Shown one piece after another: positions 1 through 6,865 of a stretch of 13,766 bases of DNA. Origin of the DNA: Alistipes sp. (GTDB lineage Bacteria; Bacteroidota; Bacteroidia; Bacteroidales; Rikenellaceae). A program made the translations under genes and the position numbers. The stretch spans positions 1 to 13,766 of the forward strand of contig JAHHQK010000049.1 of NCBI GenBank assembly GCA_020026435.1, in the 5' to 3' direction. The notes beneath the pieces were generated by a model. It did no database searches. It had not been told where the DNA came from and worked only from the letters and a program-made list of their open reading frames with translations. Positions within the stretch are counted from its first letter, which is position 1. Each line of letters starts with the position of its first letter.

Positions 1-1
1 C

Positions 2-67
2 TACGACTACGATTATCACCGGCTGACGGGCATCAACTATCCCGACCATCCGGAAAATAACATAAAA
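2..67 (+). pseudogene. 3' remnant of an RHS/YD-repeat protein gene
   Basis: Frame 2 reads YDYDYHRLTGINYPDHPENN followed by IK. This matches the YD-repeat pattern of RHS-type proteins (Y-x-Y-D ... RLT-x-I-x-Y-P ... ENN), which are large surface or toxin-delivery proteins. Codons in this frame mostly end in C or G as in the neighbouring genes, whereas frame 1, which stops at 58-60, uses A-ending codons. The likeness ends at about base 67, exactly where the transporter's terminator hairpin begins. The frame then stays open to a TAG at 191-193 inside the opposing transporter gene, with no YD character. So the gene appears to have lost its normal continuation and stop codon. The rest lies outside the window. 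The short length limits certainty; a frameshifted or recombined RHS cassette end is the alternative. Confidence 0.5.
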
Positions 68-100
68 CAAGCGACCGGGAATCGAATTTCCGGTCGCTTG
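68..100 (-). terminator. Rho-independent terminator of the kdgK-eda-transporter operon
   Basis: A perfect 11-bp inverted repeat, CAAGCGACCGG (68-78) with CCGGTCGCTTG (90-100), extends by about 3 weaker pairs to leave a loop of about 5 nt. Read on the minus strand it is followed by GTTTTAT (68-62), so it terminates the leftward transporter transcript 27 nt after the stop codon. The plus-strand side has no T-run. Confidence 0.85.
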
Positions 101-126
101 TCCTGTATTGAGGTCTTACCTCCGAA

Positions 127-1581
127 TTACTTCAGCACGATGGGCTTGTACTTCGGAACAAGAGCCTTCATGATCACCCAACCTACCAGGTAGGCAACGG
201 CGCAGATGCAGAACATCACGAAGTAACCTGCGGGCTTACCCTCGAAGCCGAAGAACGACATCTGGGTCTGATCCGAATAGTCGAACAACCATCCGGCGAA
301 CTTCTGCAGGAACATCGAACCCACACCTCCGGCCATACCGCCGATACCCGTTACGGTAGCGATGGCAGCCTTGGGGAACATATCGCCGATGGTCGAGAAA
401 AGGTTGGCCGACCACGACTGGTGTGCGGCACAACCCAGACCGATCACGATGATCGGGAACCAGGGCGAGTACTGACCCAGAGGCTGGGCCAGAAGCACCA
501 ACAGAGGAATGAAGGCGAAGATCAACATGGCACGCATACGGGCTGCGTAGGGATCAAGGTTGGTCTTGTTGATGATAATCGTCGGGAGCTTACCGCCGTA
601 GATCGACAACATGGTGATGGCGTAGAGCGTGAAGATCAAAGCCACACCCAGACCCTCGGTCGTCTTGATGCCGAACTGTGCGTTCAGATACGACGGAGTC
701 CAGAACAAGAAGAACCACCATACACCGTCGGTCATGAACTTACCCACGGCAAAGGCCCAGGTCTGCTTGAACGAGAAGGTCTTCCACAACGAAATCTTCG
801 GCTCGTCCTCCTGCTTCTGATCCTTCACGGCTGCACCCTCGTGGGCGTCCTGCTCGATGTAGGCCAGCTCCTCGGAGTTGACTGCGGGGTGCTCGGCGGG
901 TCTCTTGTACATGAATACCCAGAAGCCCATCCAGATGAAGCCCAGCAAACCGATGATCACGAAGGCCATCTCCCATCCGTAGGCCTTGGCCAAAAACGGA
1001 ATGGTCAGCGGAGCAAACAAGGCACCGATCGACGCTCCGGCGTTGAAGATCGAGGTGGCATAGGCACGGTCCTTCTTGGGGAAGTACTCGGCCGTAACCT
1101 TGATGGCTGCGGGGAAGTTACCTGCCTCACCCAAGGCCAGCACACAACGGGCTGCAATGAAGAAATACATACTTACGGTGGCGATCAGAACGGCCATATC
1201 CGATCCGGCCTCAACGGCACGCAGAGCGGCGGCGTTCTCCAAGCCAACCCACATCTCGGTACCGATACCGCAGAGTGCATGGGCACAGGCACCGGCCGAC
1301 CATACACCGATGGCCCACAGATAGCCCTTCTTCGTACCCATCCAGTCGATGAAACGACCGGCGAAAAGCATACAAACGGCATAAACGATCGAGAAGATTG
1401 CGGTAATGTTACCGTAATTGTTGTCGCCCCAGTGGAACTCGGGTTTGATGAATTCATCCCAAGTCAGCGACAAAACCTGACGATCCAGATAATTGACCGT
1501 CGTGGCAAAGAACAACATGGCGCAAATCACCCAACGGTAATTGGTCATCTTGCCTGTGTTCGACGAATGATTGTCCGACAT
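127..1581 (-). CDS. MFS hexuronate-type (ExuT-like) transporter
   Basis: A 484-residue, very hydrophobic inner-membrane protein of the major facilitator superfamily, anion:cation symporter branch (ExuT, GudP and relatives), which import organic acids such as galacturonate or glucuronate with protons. Family signs are NYLDRQVLS at residues 30-38 after the first hydrophobic segment, and the block GEAGNFPAAIK followed by EYFPKKDRA-ATSIFNAGASIGA. A charged cytoplasmic loop follows helix 6 and a second six-helix half closes the protein. It is about 50 residues longer than typical ExuT, mainly from extra sequence around residues 105-140 between the third and fourth membrane segments. It is the last gene of the leftward group after kdgK and KDPG aldolase, which supports a uronate substrate, but the exact sugar acid cannot be read from sequence. 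The ATG at 1581 gives the natural N-terminus. Confidence 0.93.
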   Translation of the reverse strand: MSDNHSSNTGKMTNYRWVICAMLFFATTVNYLDRQVLSLTWDEFIKPEFHWGDNNYGNITAIFSIVYAVCMLFAGRFIDWMGTKKGYLWAIGVWSAGACAHALCGIGTEMWVGLENAAALRAVEAGSDMAVLIATVSMYFFIAARCVLALGEAGNFPAAIKVTAEYFPKKDRAYATSIFNAGASIGALFAPLTIPFLAKAYGWEMAFVIIGLLGFIWMGFWVFMYKRPAEHPAVNSEELAYIEQDAHEGAAVKDQKQEDEPKISLWKTFSFKQTWAFAVGKFMTDGVWWFFLFWTPSYLNAQFGIKTTEGLGVALIFTLYAITMLSIYGGKLPTIIINKTNLDPYAARMRAMLIFAFIPLLVLLAQPLGQYSPWFPIIVIGLGCAAHQSWSANLFSTIGDMFPKAAIATVTGIGGMAGGVGSMFLQKFAGWLFDYSDQTQMSFFGFEGKPAGYFVMFCICAVAYLVGWVIMKALVPKYKPIVLK

Positions 1582-1697
1582 TAATTTGATGTTTTATTTG
1601 GTTAAAAAATTGGTTGTTTACTTATAGGGTAAACCTCCCTTCGAGTAAAGTCGCAAGGGCTTTCCCCGAAGAGAGGAATACTTTGGTTGTAAATTGA
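1582..1697 (-). promoter_or_regulatory. Aldolase-transporter intergenic region with TTGGT half-sites and a small dyad
   Basis: This 116-bp gap has no clear terminator, so read-through from the aldolase gene is likely. It carries three TTGGT boxes in the same orientation (1598-1602, 1610-1614, 1683-1687) and an inverted repeat GTTTAC (1616-1621) / GTAAAC (1629-1634). TTGGT is one arm of the palindrome found before the DUF4861 and sulfatase genes. No TAnnTTTG promoter box is seen on the minus strand. Regulation here is a suggestion only. Confidence 0.3.
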
Positions 1698-2366
1698 TTA
1701 GCGAGCCTTGGCGATCACGTCGAGGGCAAAGCGGCACTTCTCCGAGATGGCAGCCCAATCCTGACGGGCGATGACCTCCTTGGGGAAGAGCTTAGAACCC
1801 ATGCCCACGCAGTAGACACCGTTCTTGAACCAGGCCGAGAGGTTCTCCTCCGTAGGTTCAACGGCACCAGTAGCCATGATGTTGGCCCAGGGCAGCGGAG
1901 CCATCACGTTCTTCACGAACGAAGGTCCTCCGACATTGCCGGCAGGGAAGATCTTCGTCAGATCGCAACCCAGCTCGTGAGCCATACCGATCTCCGTAGC
2001 CGAACCGCAACCCGGGGTATAGGGAACCAGGTGACGGTTGCAGACCTTGGCAACCTCGGGATTCAGGTAGGGACCTACCACGAAGTTGGCGCCGTACTGC
2101 ATATACATGGCAGCCGTGGGGGCGTCGACGATCGAACCGATACCCAACACCATCTCGGGGCACTCCTTGGCGGCGAACTTAACCAGTTCGATGAACACCT
2201 CCGAAGCGAAATCGCCGCGGTTCGTGAACTCGAAAGCACGCACACCTCCCTCGTAGCAGGCCTTCAGCACCTGTTTCGAGATCTCGATGTCGGAATTGTA
2301 GAATACGGGAACCATACCGGTCTTGCCGATGGCCTCCATCACTTGCATTTTAGAAAACTTAGCCAT
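1698..2366 (-). CDS. eda: 2-keto-3-deoxy-6-phosphogluconate (KDPG) aldolase
   Basis: A 222-residue cytoplasmic class I aldolase that splits KDPG into pyruvate and D-glyceraldehyde 3-phosphate, the last step of the Entner-Doudoroff and uronate pathways. The Schiff-base lysine is K138 in TKIFPAGNVGG. The catalytic glutamate/arginine region is FEFTNRGDF (E46, R50), and the phosphate and pyruvate loop is PYTPGCGSATE. Length and order match the Eda TIM-barrel family. It lies 47 bp after kdgK and before the transporter on the same strand, so substrate production and cleavage are encoded together. The motif TNRGDF differs from E. coli Eda (TLR) but is usual in this phylum. The family also handles KDPGal and KHG, so strict specificity is inferred from the neighbours. 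The ATG at 2366 follows an A/T-rich leader. Confidence 0.95.
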   Translation of the reverse strand: MAKFSKMQVMEAIGKTGMVPVFYNSDIEISKQVLKACYEGGVRAFEFTNRGDFASEVFIELVKFAAKECPEMVLGIGSIVDAPTAAMYMQYGANFVVGPYLNPEVAKVCNRHLVPYTPGCGSATEIGMAHELGCDLTKIFPAGNVGGPSFVKNVMAPLPWANIMATGAVEPTEENLSAWFKNGVYCVGMGSKLFPKEVIARQDWAAISEKCRFALDVIAKAR

Positions 2367-2413
2367 TATCTTAAAATAAATTGAATACTTACCTTAAAAT
2401 TTCTTTGTTGCGA

Positions 2414-3433
2414 TTAGCGCTGTACGCGACCGTTGGCGTTACCGCCGGCCAGGCTCTCGACCTCCTCGGCCGATACCAGGTTGAAGTCACCGTTGATCGT
2501 GTGCTTCAGAGCCGATGCTGCTACGGCAAACTCCAAAGCCTCACCCTGGGTCGGTTTGGTCAGAAGACCGTGGATAATACCACCCGAGAACGAATCACCA
2601 CCACCGACACGATCGATGATCGGGTTGATGTCGTAACGCTTCGACTCGTAGAACTCCTCACCGTTGTAGATCATGGCCTTCCAGCCGTTGTGTGTAGCCG
2701 AGAACGACTCGCGCAGCGTCGAGATGACATATTTGAATCCGAAGGTCTGAGCCATCTGCTTGAAGATACCCTTGTAGCCCTCGGCGTTGGTCTCACCACC
2801 CTCGACATCGGCGTCGGGTTTGAAACCGAGGCACAGCTCGGCATCCTCCTCGTTACCGATGCAGACATCGACGTACTGCATCAGAGGCTTCATGATCGAC
2901 TGGGCCTTCTCCTTGGTCCAGAGCTTCTTGCGGAAGTTCAGGTCGACCGAAACCGTCACACCGTGACGCTTGGCGGCCTCGCAGGCCAGACGCGTCAGTT
3001 CGGCAGCCTTGTCCGAGATGGCGGGCGTGATACCCGACCAGTGGAACCACTGGGCTCCCTCCATGATTGCATCGAAATCGAAATCCTCGGGATTAGCCTC
3101 GGCAATCGACGAATGGGCGCGGTCGTAGATCACCTTCGAGGGGCGCATCGAAGCTCCCGTCTCCAGGTAGTAGATACCCACACGGTCACCGCCACGGGCA
3201 ATGAACTTCGTGTTGACACCGTACTTGCGCAGGGCGTTGACTGCCGACTGACCGATCTCGTGGGTCGGGAGTTTCGTCACGAAGTAAGCCTCGTGACCGT
3301 AGTTGGCACAGCTCACGGCCACGTTGGCCTCACCTCCACCATAGACTACATCGAACGAGTCCGACTGAACAAAACGCGTGTTGCCCGGAGTGGACAGACG
3401 CAGCATGATTTCACCTAAGGTTACAATTTTCAT
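2414..3433 (-). CDS. kdgK: 2-keto-3-deoxygluconate (KDG) kinase, PfkB family
   Basis: A 339-residue ribokinase/PfkB-type sugar kinase that phosphorylates KDG with ATP to KDPG. The substrate-binding GGGEANVA motif is at about residues 32-39. A KDG-kinase signature, SVDLNFRKKLW, sits mid-protein. The C-terminal PfkB motif DRVGGGDSF contains the catalytic base D280. Two points support KDG over fructose or ribose: the D-x-N-x-R-x-x-LW block and the KDPG aldolase directly downstream. It is the first gene of the leftward group. KDG reaching this enzyme must come from uronate isomerase/dehydratase or KduI/KduD genes that are not in the window. The start ATG at 3433 is preceded on its own strand by an A-run, typical of Bacteroidetes. 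Confidence 0.95.
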   Translation of the reverse strand: MKIVTLGEIMLRLSTPGNTRFVQSDSFDVVYGGGEANVAVSCANYGHEAYFVTKLPTHEIGQSAVNALRKYGVNTKFIARGGDRVGIYYLETGASMRPSKVIYDRAHSSIAEANPEDFDFDAIMEGAQWFHWSGITPAISDKAAELTRLACEAAKRHGVTVSVDLNFRKKLWTKEKAQSIMKPLMQYVDVCIGNEEDAELCLGFKPDADVEGGETNAEGYKGIFKQMAQTFGFKYVISTLRESFSATHNGWKAMIYNGEEFYESKRYDINPIIDRVGGGDSFSGGIIHGLLTKPTQGEALEFAVAASALKHTINGDFNLVSAEEVESLAGGNANGRVQR

Positions 3434-3812
3434 TTTTTACTGAATTTATGTTAAACTGATGTTATTTGGTACTGATTGGTTCAAAATCCGGGTTTCGTCA
3501 CCCGATCGTTTTTCCCCGGACGAAGATTTTCCCACCGGAAAATCGACCCCGCAACGAAGCCTCATCCCGTCCCTGGTCCAACCCCGGCCAAAGGCTCCAT
3601 CCGCGACACAGGGACACACCTTATCGGACACCACAAAAGCGTCTGTTCCAGTATGTTTCTATCGAATGTCCACCTCATAGAAAGGCTCCGTCAACATTAA
3701 AAATTTACTCATCCGCCGCCTTTCGGAAAGCCATTTTCCGGGGTCTATTCAGCCCCGTTTTCCCGATTTACGGCACAAAAAATATCACAACAGAGTAGAA
3801 TATTTTGTCTGT
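3434..3812. promoter_or_regulatory. kdgK upstream region, no gene seen
   Basis: No credible ORF lies here: the open frames overlap one another and lack coding-type composition. Near kdgK there are two TTGGT boxes exactly 10 bp apart (3466-3470 and 3476-3480), read as ACCAA repeats on the kdgK strand, with a TTTG-like -33 candidate just upstream on that strand (from 3485 to 3482). No good TAnnTTTG box for kdgK was found, so its promoter is unresolved. A small hairpin, CGGGG (3739-3743) / CCCCG (3753-3757), is followed on the plus strand by TTTT. Its role is unknown. Confidence 0.4.
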
Positions 3813-3824
3813 TTGGTTGACCAA
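3813..3824. promoter_or_regulatory. Predicted operator TTGGTTGACCAA (copy 1, DUF4861 promoter)
   Basis: A 12-bp element with perfect 5-bp arms, TTGGT and ACCAA, around TG. The same element, on the opposite strand, lies before the sulfatase gene (10623-10634). It overlaps the -33 region of the DUF4861 promoter, a position where a bound protein would block RNA polymerase. The arms fit FadR-subgroup GntR operators, whose half-sites contain GT and AC; E. coli UxuR/ExuR sites of the TTGGTATACCAA type are known examples. That the GntR protein at 10810-11517 binds here is inference. Confidence 0.6.
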
Positions 3825-3848
3825 TGTACGAAAAAAAATGTAAATTTG
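3816..3848 (+). promoter_or_regulatory. Bacteroidetes-type promoter of the DUF4861 gene
   Basis: A perfect -7 box TAAATTTG lies at 3841-3848. The best-spaced -33 element is GTTG at 3816-3819 (21-bp spacer), inside the palindrome. A full TTTG at 3812-3815 has a longer 25-bp spacer. Transcription would start near 3855, leaving a 5' leader of about 30 nt before the ATG at 3885. Confidence 0.65.
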
Positions 3849-3884
3849 CCTCATAACACAGAAAAAAACATCAATTTTCTAATT

Positions 3885-5018
3885 ATGAACAAATTTCTTT
3901 TACTCGCAGCAGCGGCCTTCATGGCTTCCTGCACCAACGATCTGAAGGTGGAAGTATCCAACCCCACCGACACAAAACGCAATGTCGAGACCATCGAAAT
4001 CGAGTGGAATCGCGTTGCCGCAATCAACGGCGTAACGCCCGAAAACGTCGTGGTTACCGACGAGCAGGGCAAGCAGATCCCCTCGCAGGTGGTCTATTTG
4101 GACAAGGAGGAGCCCCAGGCCCTGATCTTCCAGGCTCTCGACACCGAGGCCGGCGCTACGCGCAATTTCCAGATCTCGAAAGGCGAGCGTGAGGACTATG
4201 TCAACAACCTCTTCGGCCGCGTCGTTCCCGAGCGTTTCGACGACTACGCCTGGGAAAACAACCGCATCGCCTTCCGTACCTACGGCCCCGCCCTGGAGAC
4301 TTCGCCCGAGAAACTCGTGACCTCGGGTATGGACATCTGGCTCAAGAGCGTGGAGTATCCCGTGATCGACATCCGCTACAAGAAGGGCGACTACCACCAC
4401 GACCACGGCAACGGCATGGACTGCTACAAAACCGGCCGCACGCTGGGTGCCGGTGCCTGCGTTCCGTTCGTTGACGGCGAGCTGAAGATGATGACCCACA
4501 ACTACAAGACGGCCGAGACGCTCGACATGGGTCCCGTGCGTCTGACCTTCCGTCTGACGTTCGTACCCTACGAGGTGAACGGCACGGAGGTGGCTCTGAC
4601 CAAATACATCTCACTGGATGCCAACCAGCACTTCAACAAGCTCGACTGCATCTACGAGGGTGATTTCGAGACGCTGCCCATCGCCGCAGGCTACGTGCGC
4701 CACACCGTCAAGGACTATGCCGACAGCAAGAACTGGTTCGCCATGCGCGAGGCCGCTTCCGACACCAAGACCCCCGAGGAGGATGGTGACATCTTCACGG
4801 CTCTGGTTCTCCCCGGTGCTCAGATCATGGCCGACACCGTAGGTCACGCCCTGGCCGTGATCGACGTGAAGCCCGGTCAGACGATGACCTACTACAACGG
4901 CGCCGGATGGTCGAAGGGCGGCGAGATCAACGGTATCCGCGACATCGACCACTGGACCTACCACGTAAAGCAGGCCGAGGCTTCGATCCTCACCCCGCTG
5001 ACGGTGGTGATCAAGTAA
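3885..5018 (+). CDS. DUF4861-family lipoprotein, probable glycan-related envelope protein
   Basis: A 377-residue protein resembling the DUF4861 family, which has no function I can state with certainty and is usually found near glycan and uronate-use genes. The N-terminus MNKFLLLAAAAFMASC is a lipoprotein signal with lipobox MASC, giving a lipidated C16 on an envelope membrane. The body is largely beta-type and has a conserved-looking block with YHHDHGNGMDCYKTGRTLG (H171, H172, H174), a plausible active or metal site, and the C-terminal stretch YNGAGWSKGG. The same frame extends upstream to a TTG at 3813, but that would place the start inside the operator and promoter. The ATG at 3885 directly precedes the signal peptide and is preferred. 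It points away from kdgK across a shared regulatory region and ends at its own terminator. A role on uronate-containing oligosaccharides is inferred from context. Confidence 0.85.
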   Translation: MNKFLLLAAAAFMASCTNDLKVEVSNPTDTKRNVETIEIEWNRVAAINGVTPENVVVTDEQGKQIPSQVVYLDKEEPQALIFQALDTEAGATRNFQISKGEREDYVNNLFGRVVPERFDDYAWENNRIAFRTYGPALETSPEKLVTSGMDIWLKSVEYPVIDIRYKKGDYHHDHGNGMDCYKTGRTLGAGACVPFVDGELKMMTHNYKTAETLDMGPVRLTFRLTFVPYEVNGTEVALTKYISLDANQHFNKLDCIYEGDFETLPIAAGYVRHTVKDYADSKNWFAMREAASDTKTPEEDGDIFTALVLPGAQIMADTVGHALAVIDVKPGQTMTYYNGAGWSKGGEINGIRDIDHWTYHVKQAEASILTPLTVVIK

Positions 5019-5039
5019 TCCGACTTTCACCGAATCACA

Positions 5040-5073
5040 ACGGGCGACCCTTTTGCGGGCCGCCCGTTTTTTT
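5040..5073 (+). terminator. Rho-independent terminator of the DUF4861 gene
   Basis: An 11-bp stem with one mismatch, ACGGGCGACCC (5040-5050) with GGGCCGCCCGT (5057-5067), has a 6-nt loop and runs directly into a T-run at 5067-5073. It lies 22 nt after the stop codon. The convergent MATE gene ends at 5161. Confidence 0.9.
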
Positions 5074-5160
5074 GTGGGTTTGTTTTCCGAAGACGGCCGG
5101 AAAGATCGGATCCGACCGCTCTCTATATTATAAATATGTATCCCCGCAGGGCGGTCCGCC

Positions 5161-6477
5161 TCAACGTACGGCCTTGCGGTAGATGACGCTCAGGTGGCGG
5201 GTCATGAAGTACTGGAAGATACCCCTCAACGACATGAACGAGGTGAAGGCCAGCCACAGGGCATTGTTGCCGATGAAGGGATAGGCCGCGTAGTAGATGC
5301 CGAAGTAGCAGAGCATGGCGCAGAACATCGAATTGCGCATGACGCGGGTTTCGGTCGAGCCGACCATGATTCCGTCCATGATGAAGGGGATGGCTCCGGC
5401 CACGGGGATGATGATGATCCACACGATGTAGCGCGAAGCCGTAGCGACGATCTCGGCGGCGTTCTCGCCCTCGCTGACGAAGATATTGAGCAGGTCGCGC
5501 CACCAGCCGATATACACACTGACGAAGAGCAGCGAGATGACCCCACCCCACAGGATGCAGCCCCGTATGCTGCGGCGCAGCGACGTCTCGTCACGCGCTC
5601 CGATGAAGCGCCCCACCAGGGCCTCGGCCGCATAGGCAAAGCCGTCGTTCATGTAGGAGAATAGGGTGAAAAGCTGCAACAGCAGGGTATTGACCGCCAG
5701 GAGGTTCTTGTCGTCCATGTGGGACGAAATGCCTGTGAAGAAGGTATAGACACCCACGATGCACATCGAACGGATCATGATGTCGCGGTTGATCACGATA
5801 AAGGTTTTCAGCGGTTTGAAGTCGAGGACCACCTTCCAGTCGATAGCCGTGAGCACGTGGCGGTACTTCAGCACAAGGGCCAGCACCGAGATGCACACGC
5901 CCGTCCATTGGGCGATGACCGACCCGTAGGCGATGCCCACGATGCCCAGATCCAGCTCGAAGGCGAACCACAACGAACAGCAGATGTGCGTGAGGTTCAC
6001 GACGATGGCCGTACACATCGGGATCACGGCGTTCTGCATACCCGTGAACCAGCCGTTGAATCCGAAGAGGAGGATTCCCGCCGGCACGGCCCAGATGCGG
6101 GTATAGAAGTAGGCACGGGTCATCTCCCCGCCGTTCATGCCCCACAGGGCCAGCTCTCCGACGGGGTATTGCAGCAACAGCATCACCACACCCATGATGA
6201 CCGAGACTCCGAGGGCACGCACCAGCATATTGGTACACTCCCCGAAATTACCAGCACCGAAGGCCTGGGCCGTCAGGCCGCTCGTACCCATTCTCACAAA
6301 CGAACAATTCCAGTAGATAAAATTGAAGATCGACACTCCGATGGCCAAAGCACCGATCGTGGCAGCCGAATCCTCACCCCAGTGTCCGGCGATGGCGGTC
6401 GCGACGATACCCATGACCGGGACTGTGATGTTTGAAACGATATTCGGCAGCGCAATGCGCAAAATTTCACGATTCAT
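5161..6477 (-). CDS. MATE-family multidrug/metabolite efflux transporter
   Basis: A 438-residue inner-membrane protein with about 12 hydrophobic segments in two halves, typical of MATE (DinF/NorM-type) cation-coupled exporters. Family features are the N-terminus MNREILRIALPNI, the loop WNCSFVRMGTSGLTAQAFGAGN and, in the second half, NDGFAYAAEALVGRFIGA, matching the usual E-A-L-VG-x-x-G-A block. This places it nearest the DinF-like branch. The frame is open upstream to 6573, but those residues read through a perfect promoter box (6490-6497), so they are not translated. Start choice lies between ATG at 6483 and 6477; the latter gives the usual family start. It is divergent from the pseudouridine synthase gene and unrelated in function to the uronate genes. 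Substrate unknown. Confidence 0.93.
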   Translation of the reverse strand: MNREILRIALPNIVSNITVPVMGIVATAIAGHWGEDSAATIGALAIGVSIFNFIYWNCSFVRMGTSGLTAQAFGAGNFGECTNMLVRALGVSVIMGVVMLLLQYPVGELALWGMNGGEMTRAYFYTRIWAVPAGILLFGFNGWFTGMQNAVIPMCTAIVVNLTHICCSLWFAFELDLGIVGIAYGSVIAQWTGVCISVLALVLKYRHVLTAIDWKVVLDFKPLKTFIVINRDIMIRSMCIVGVYTFFTGISSHMDDKNLLAVNTLLLQLFTLFSYMNDGFAYAAEALVGRFIGARDETSLRRSIRGCILWGGVISLLFVSVYIGWWRDLLNIFVSEGENAAEIVATASRYIVWIIIIPVAGAIPFIMDGIMVGSTETRVMRNSMFCAMLCYFGIYYAAYPFIGNNALWLAFTSFMSLRGIFQYFMTRHLSVIYRKAVR

Positions 6478-6489
6478 ATTCATACGCCG

Positions 6490-6521
6490 CAAAGATACGC
6501 AAAGGCCCTTGCTGTGCCAAG
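6490..6521 (-). promoter_or_regulatory. Promoter of the MATE gene
   Basis: On the minus strand a perfect -7 box TATCTTTG (6497 down to 6490) is preceded, 20 bp upstream, by CTTG (6521-6518), three of four bases of the -33 TTTG. The predicted transcription start falls at about 6482-6485, at or just before the start codon, so the mRNA would have almost no leader. Confidence 0.6.
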
Positions 6522-6824
6522 CGAAAACCATCTTTTTCGTTCTTCTTTCCCGGGAATCCGGCGGGGTGGGCATCTCGGGCGGAAGTGATCGTCAGAGAAA
6601 TGCGTCACGGAGGGCAGCACAGGAACAGCCGACGAGGGACAAGAGGGAAGGCGGCGGCAGTTCGGGCTGGGAGGGGCATCGGTCGGAAGGGAGCCACGGT
6701 GGGCAAAGGGAAAATCCGCCCCGGGAAGCATCCCGCGACCCGAAGGAAAGGACGGTTTTGTCGTGAAGGCGGTTTTTTGTCTGATTTTAAGGGGATAGAA
6801 GTGCCAAAATCCCGAAATTTGACT
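6522..6824. other. Divergent intergenic spacer, no gene recognised
   Basis: The spacer between the MATE and pseudouridine synthase promoters holds only overlapping open frames rich in Pro, Ser, Arg and Gly with no family likeness. The plus strand is markedly purine-rich from about 6610 to 6745 (runs such as GAGGGACAAGAGGGAAGG). No RNA gene or operator is recognised. Confidence 0.4.
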
Positions 6825-6832
6825 TACCTTTG
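6825..6832 (+). promoter_or_regulatory. Promoter -7 box of the pseudouridine synthase gene
   Basis: TACCTTTG is a perfect match to TAnnTTTG. The expected -33 position (about 6801-6805) has no TTTG, so the upstream element is weak. Predicted start near 6839 gives a leader of about 27 nt. Confidence 0.5.
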
Positions 6833-6865
6833 CGACGCAATCAAACAGACATAGAAATAGAGTAT

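Noticed and set aside
421..1584. Long plus-strand open frame opposite the transporter
   Set aside because: It mirrors the transporter's codon bias, has no family likeness (His/Gly/Asp-rich) and no promoter or start context.
2381..3418. Long plus-strand open frame opposite KDG kinase
   Set aside because: Antisense shadow of a gene with clear kinase motifs.
3739..3762. CGGGG/CCCCG hairpin followed by TTTT as a terminator
   Set aside because: The stem is only 5 bp and no plus-strand gene lies upstream, so it is noted only as a structure in the spacer.
3813..3884. Upstream TTG start for the DUF4861 gene
   Set aside because: It would begin inside the palindrome, translate across the promoter and bury the lipoprotein signal 24 residues from the N-terminus.
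6478..6573. Longer N-terminus for the MATE protein
   Set aside because: The extra residues are charged, unlike the family, and lie across a perfect -7 promoter box.
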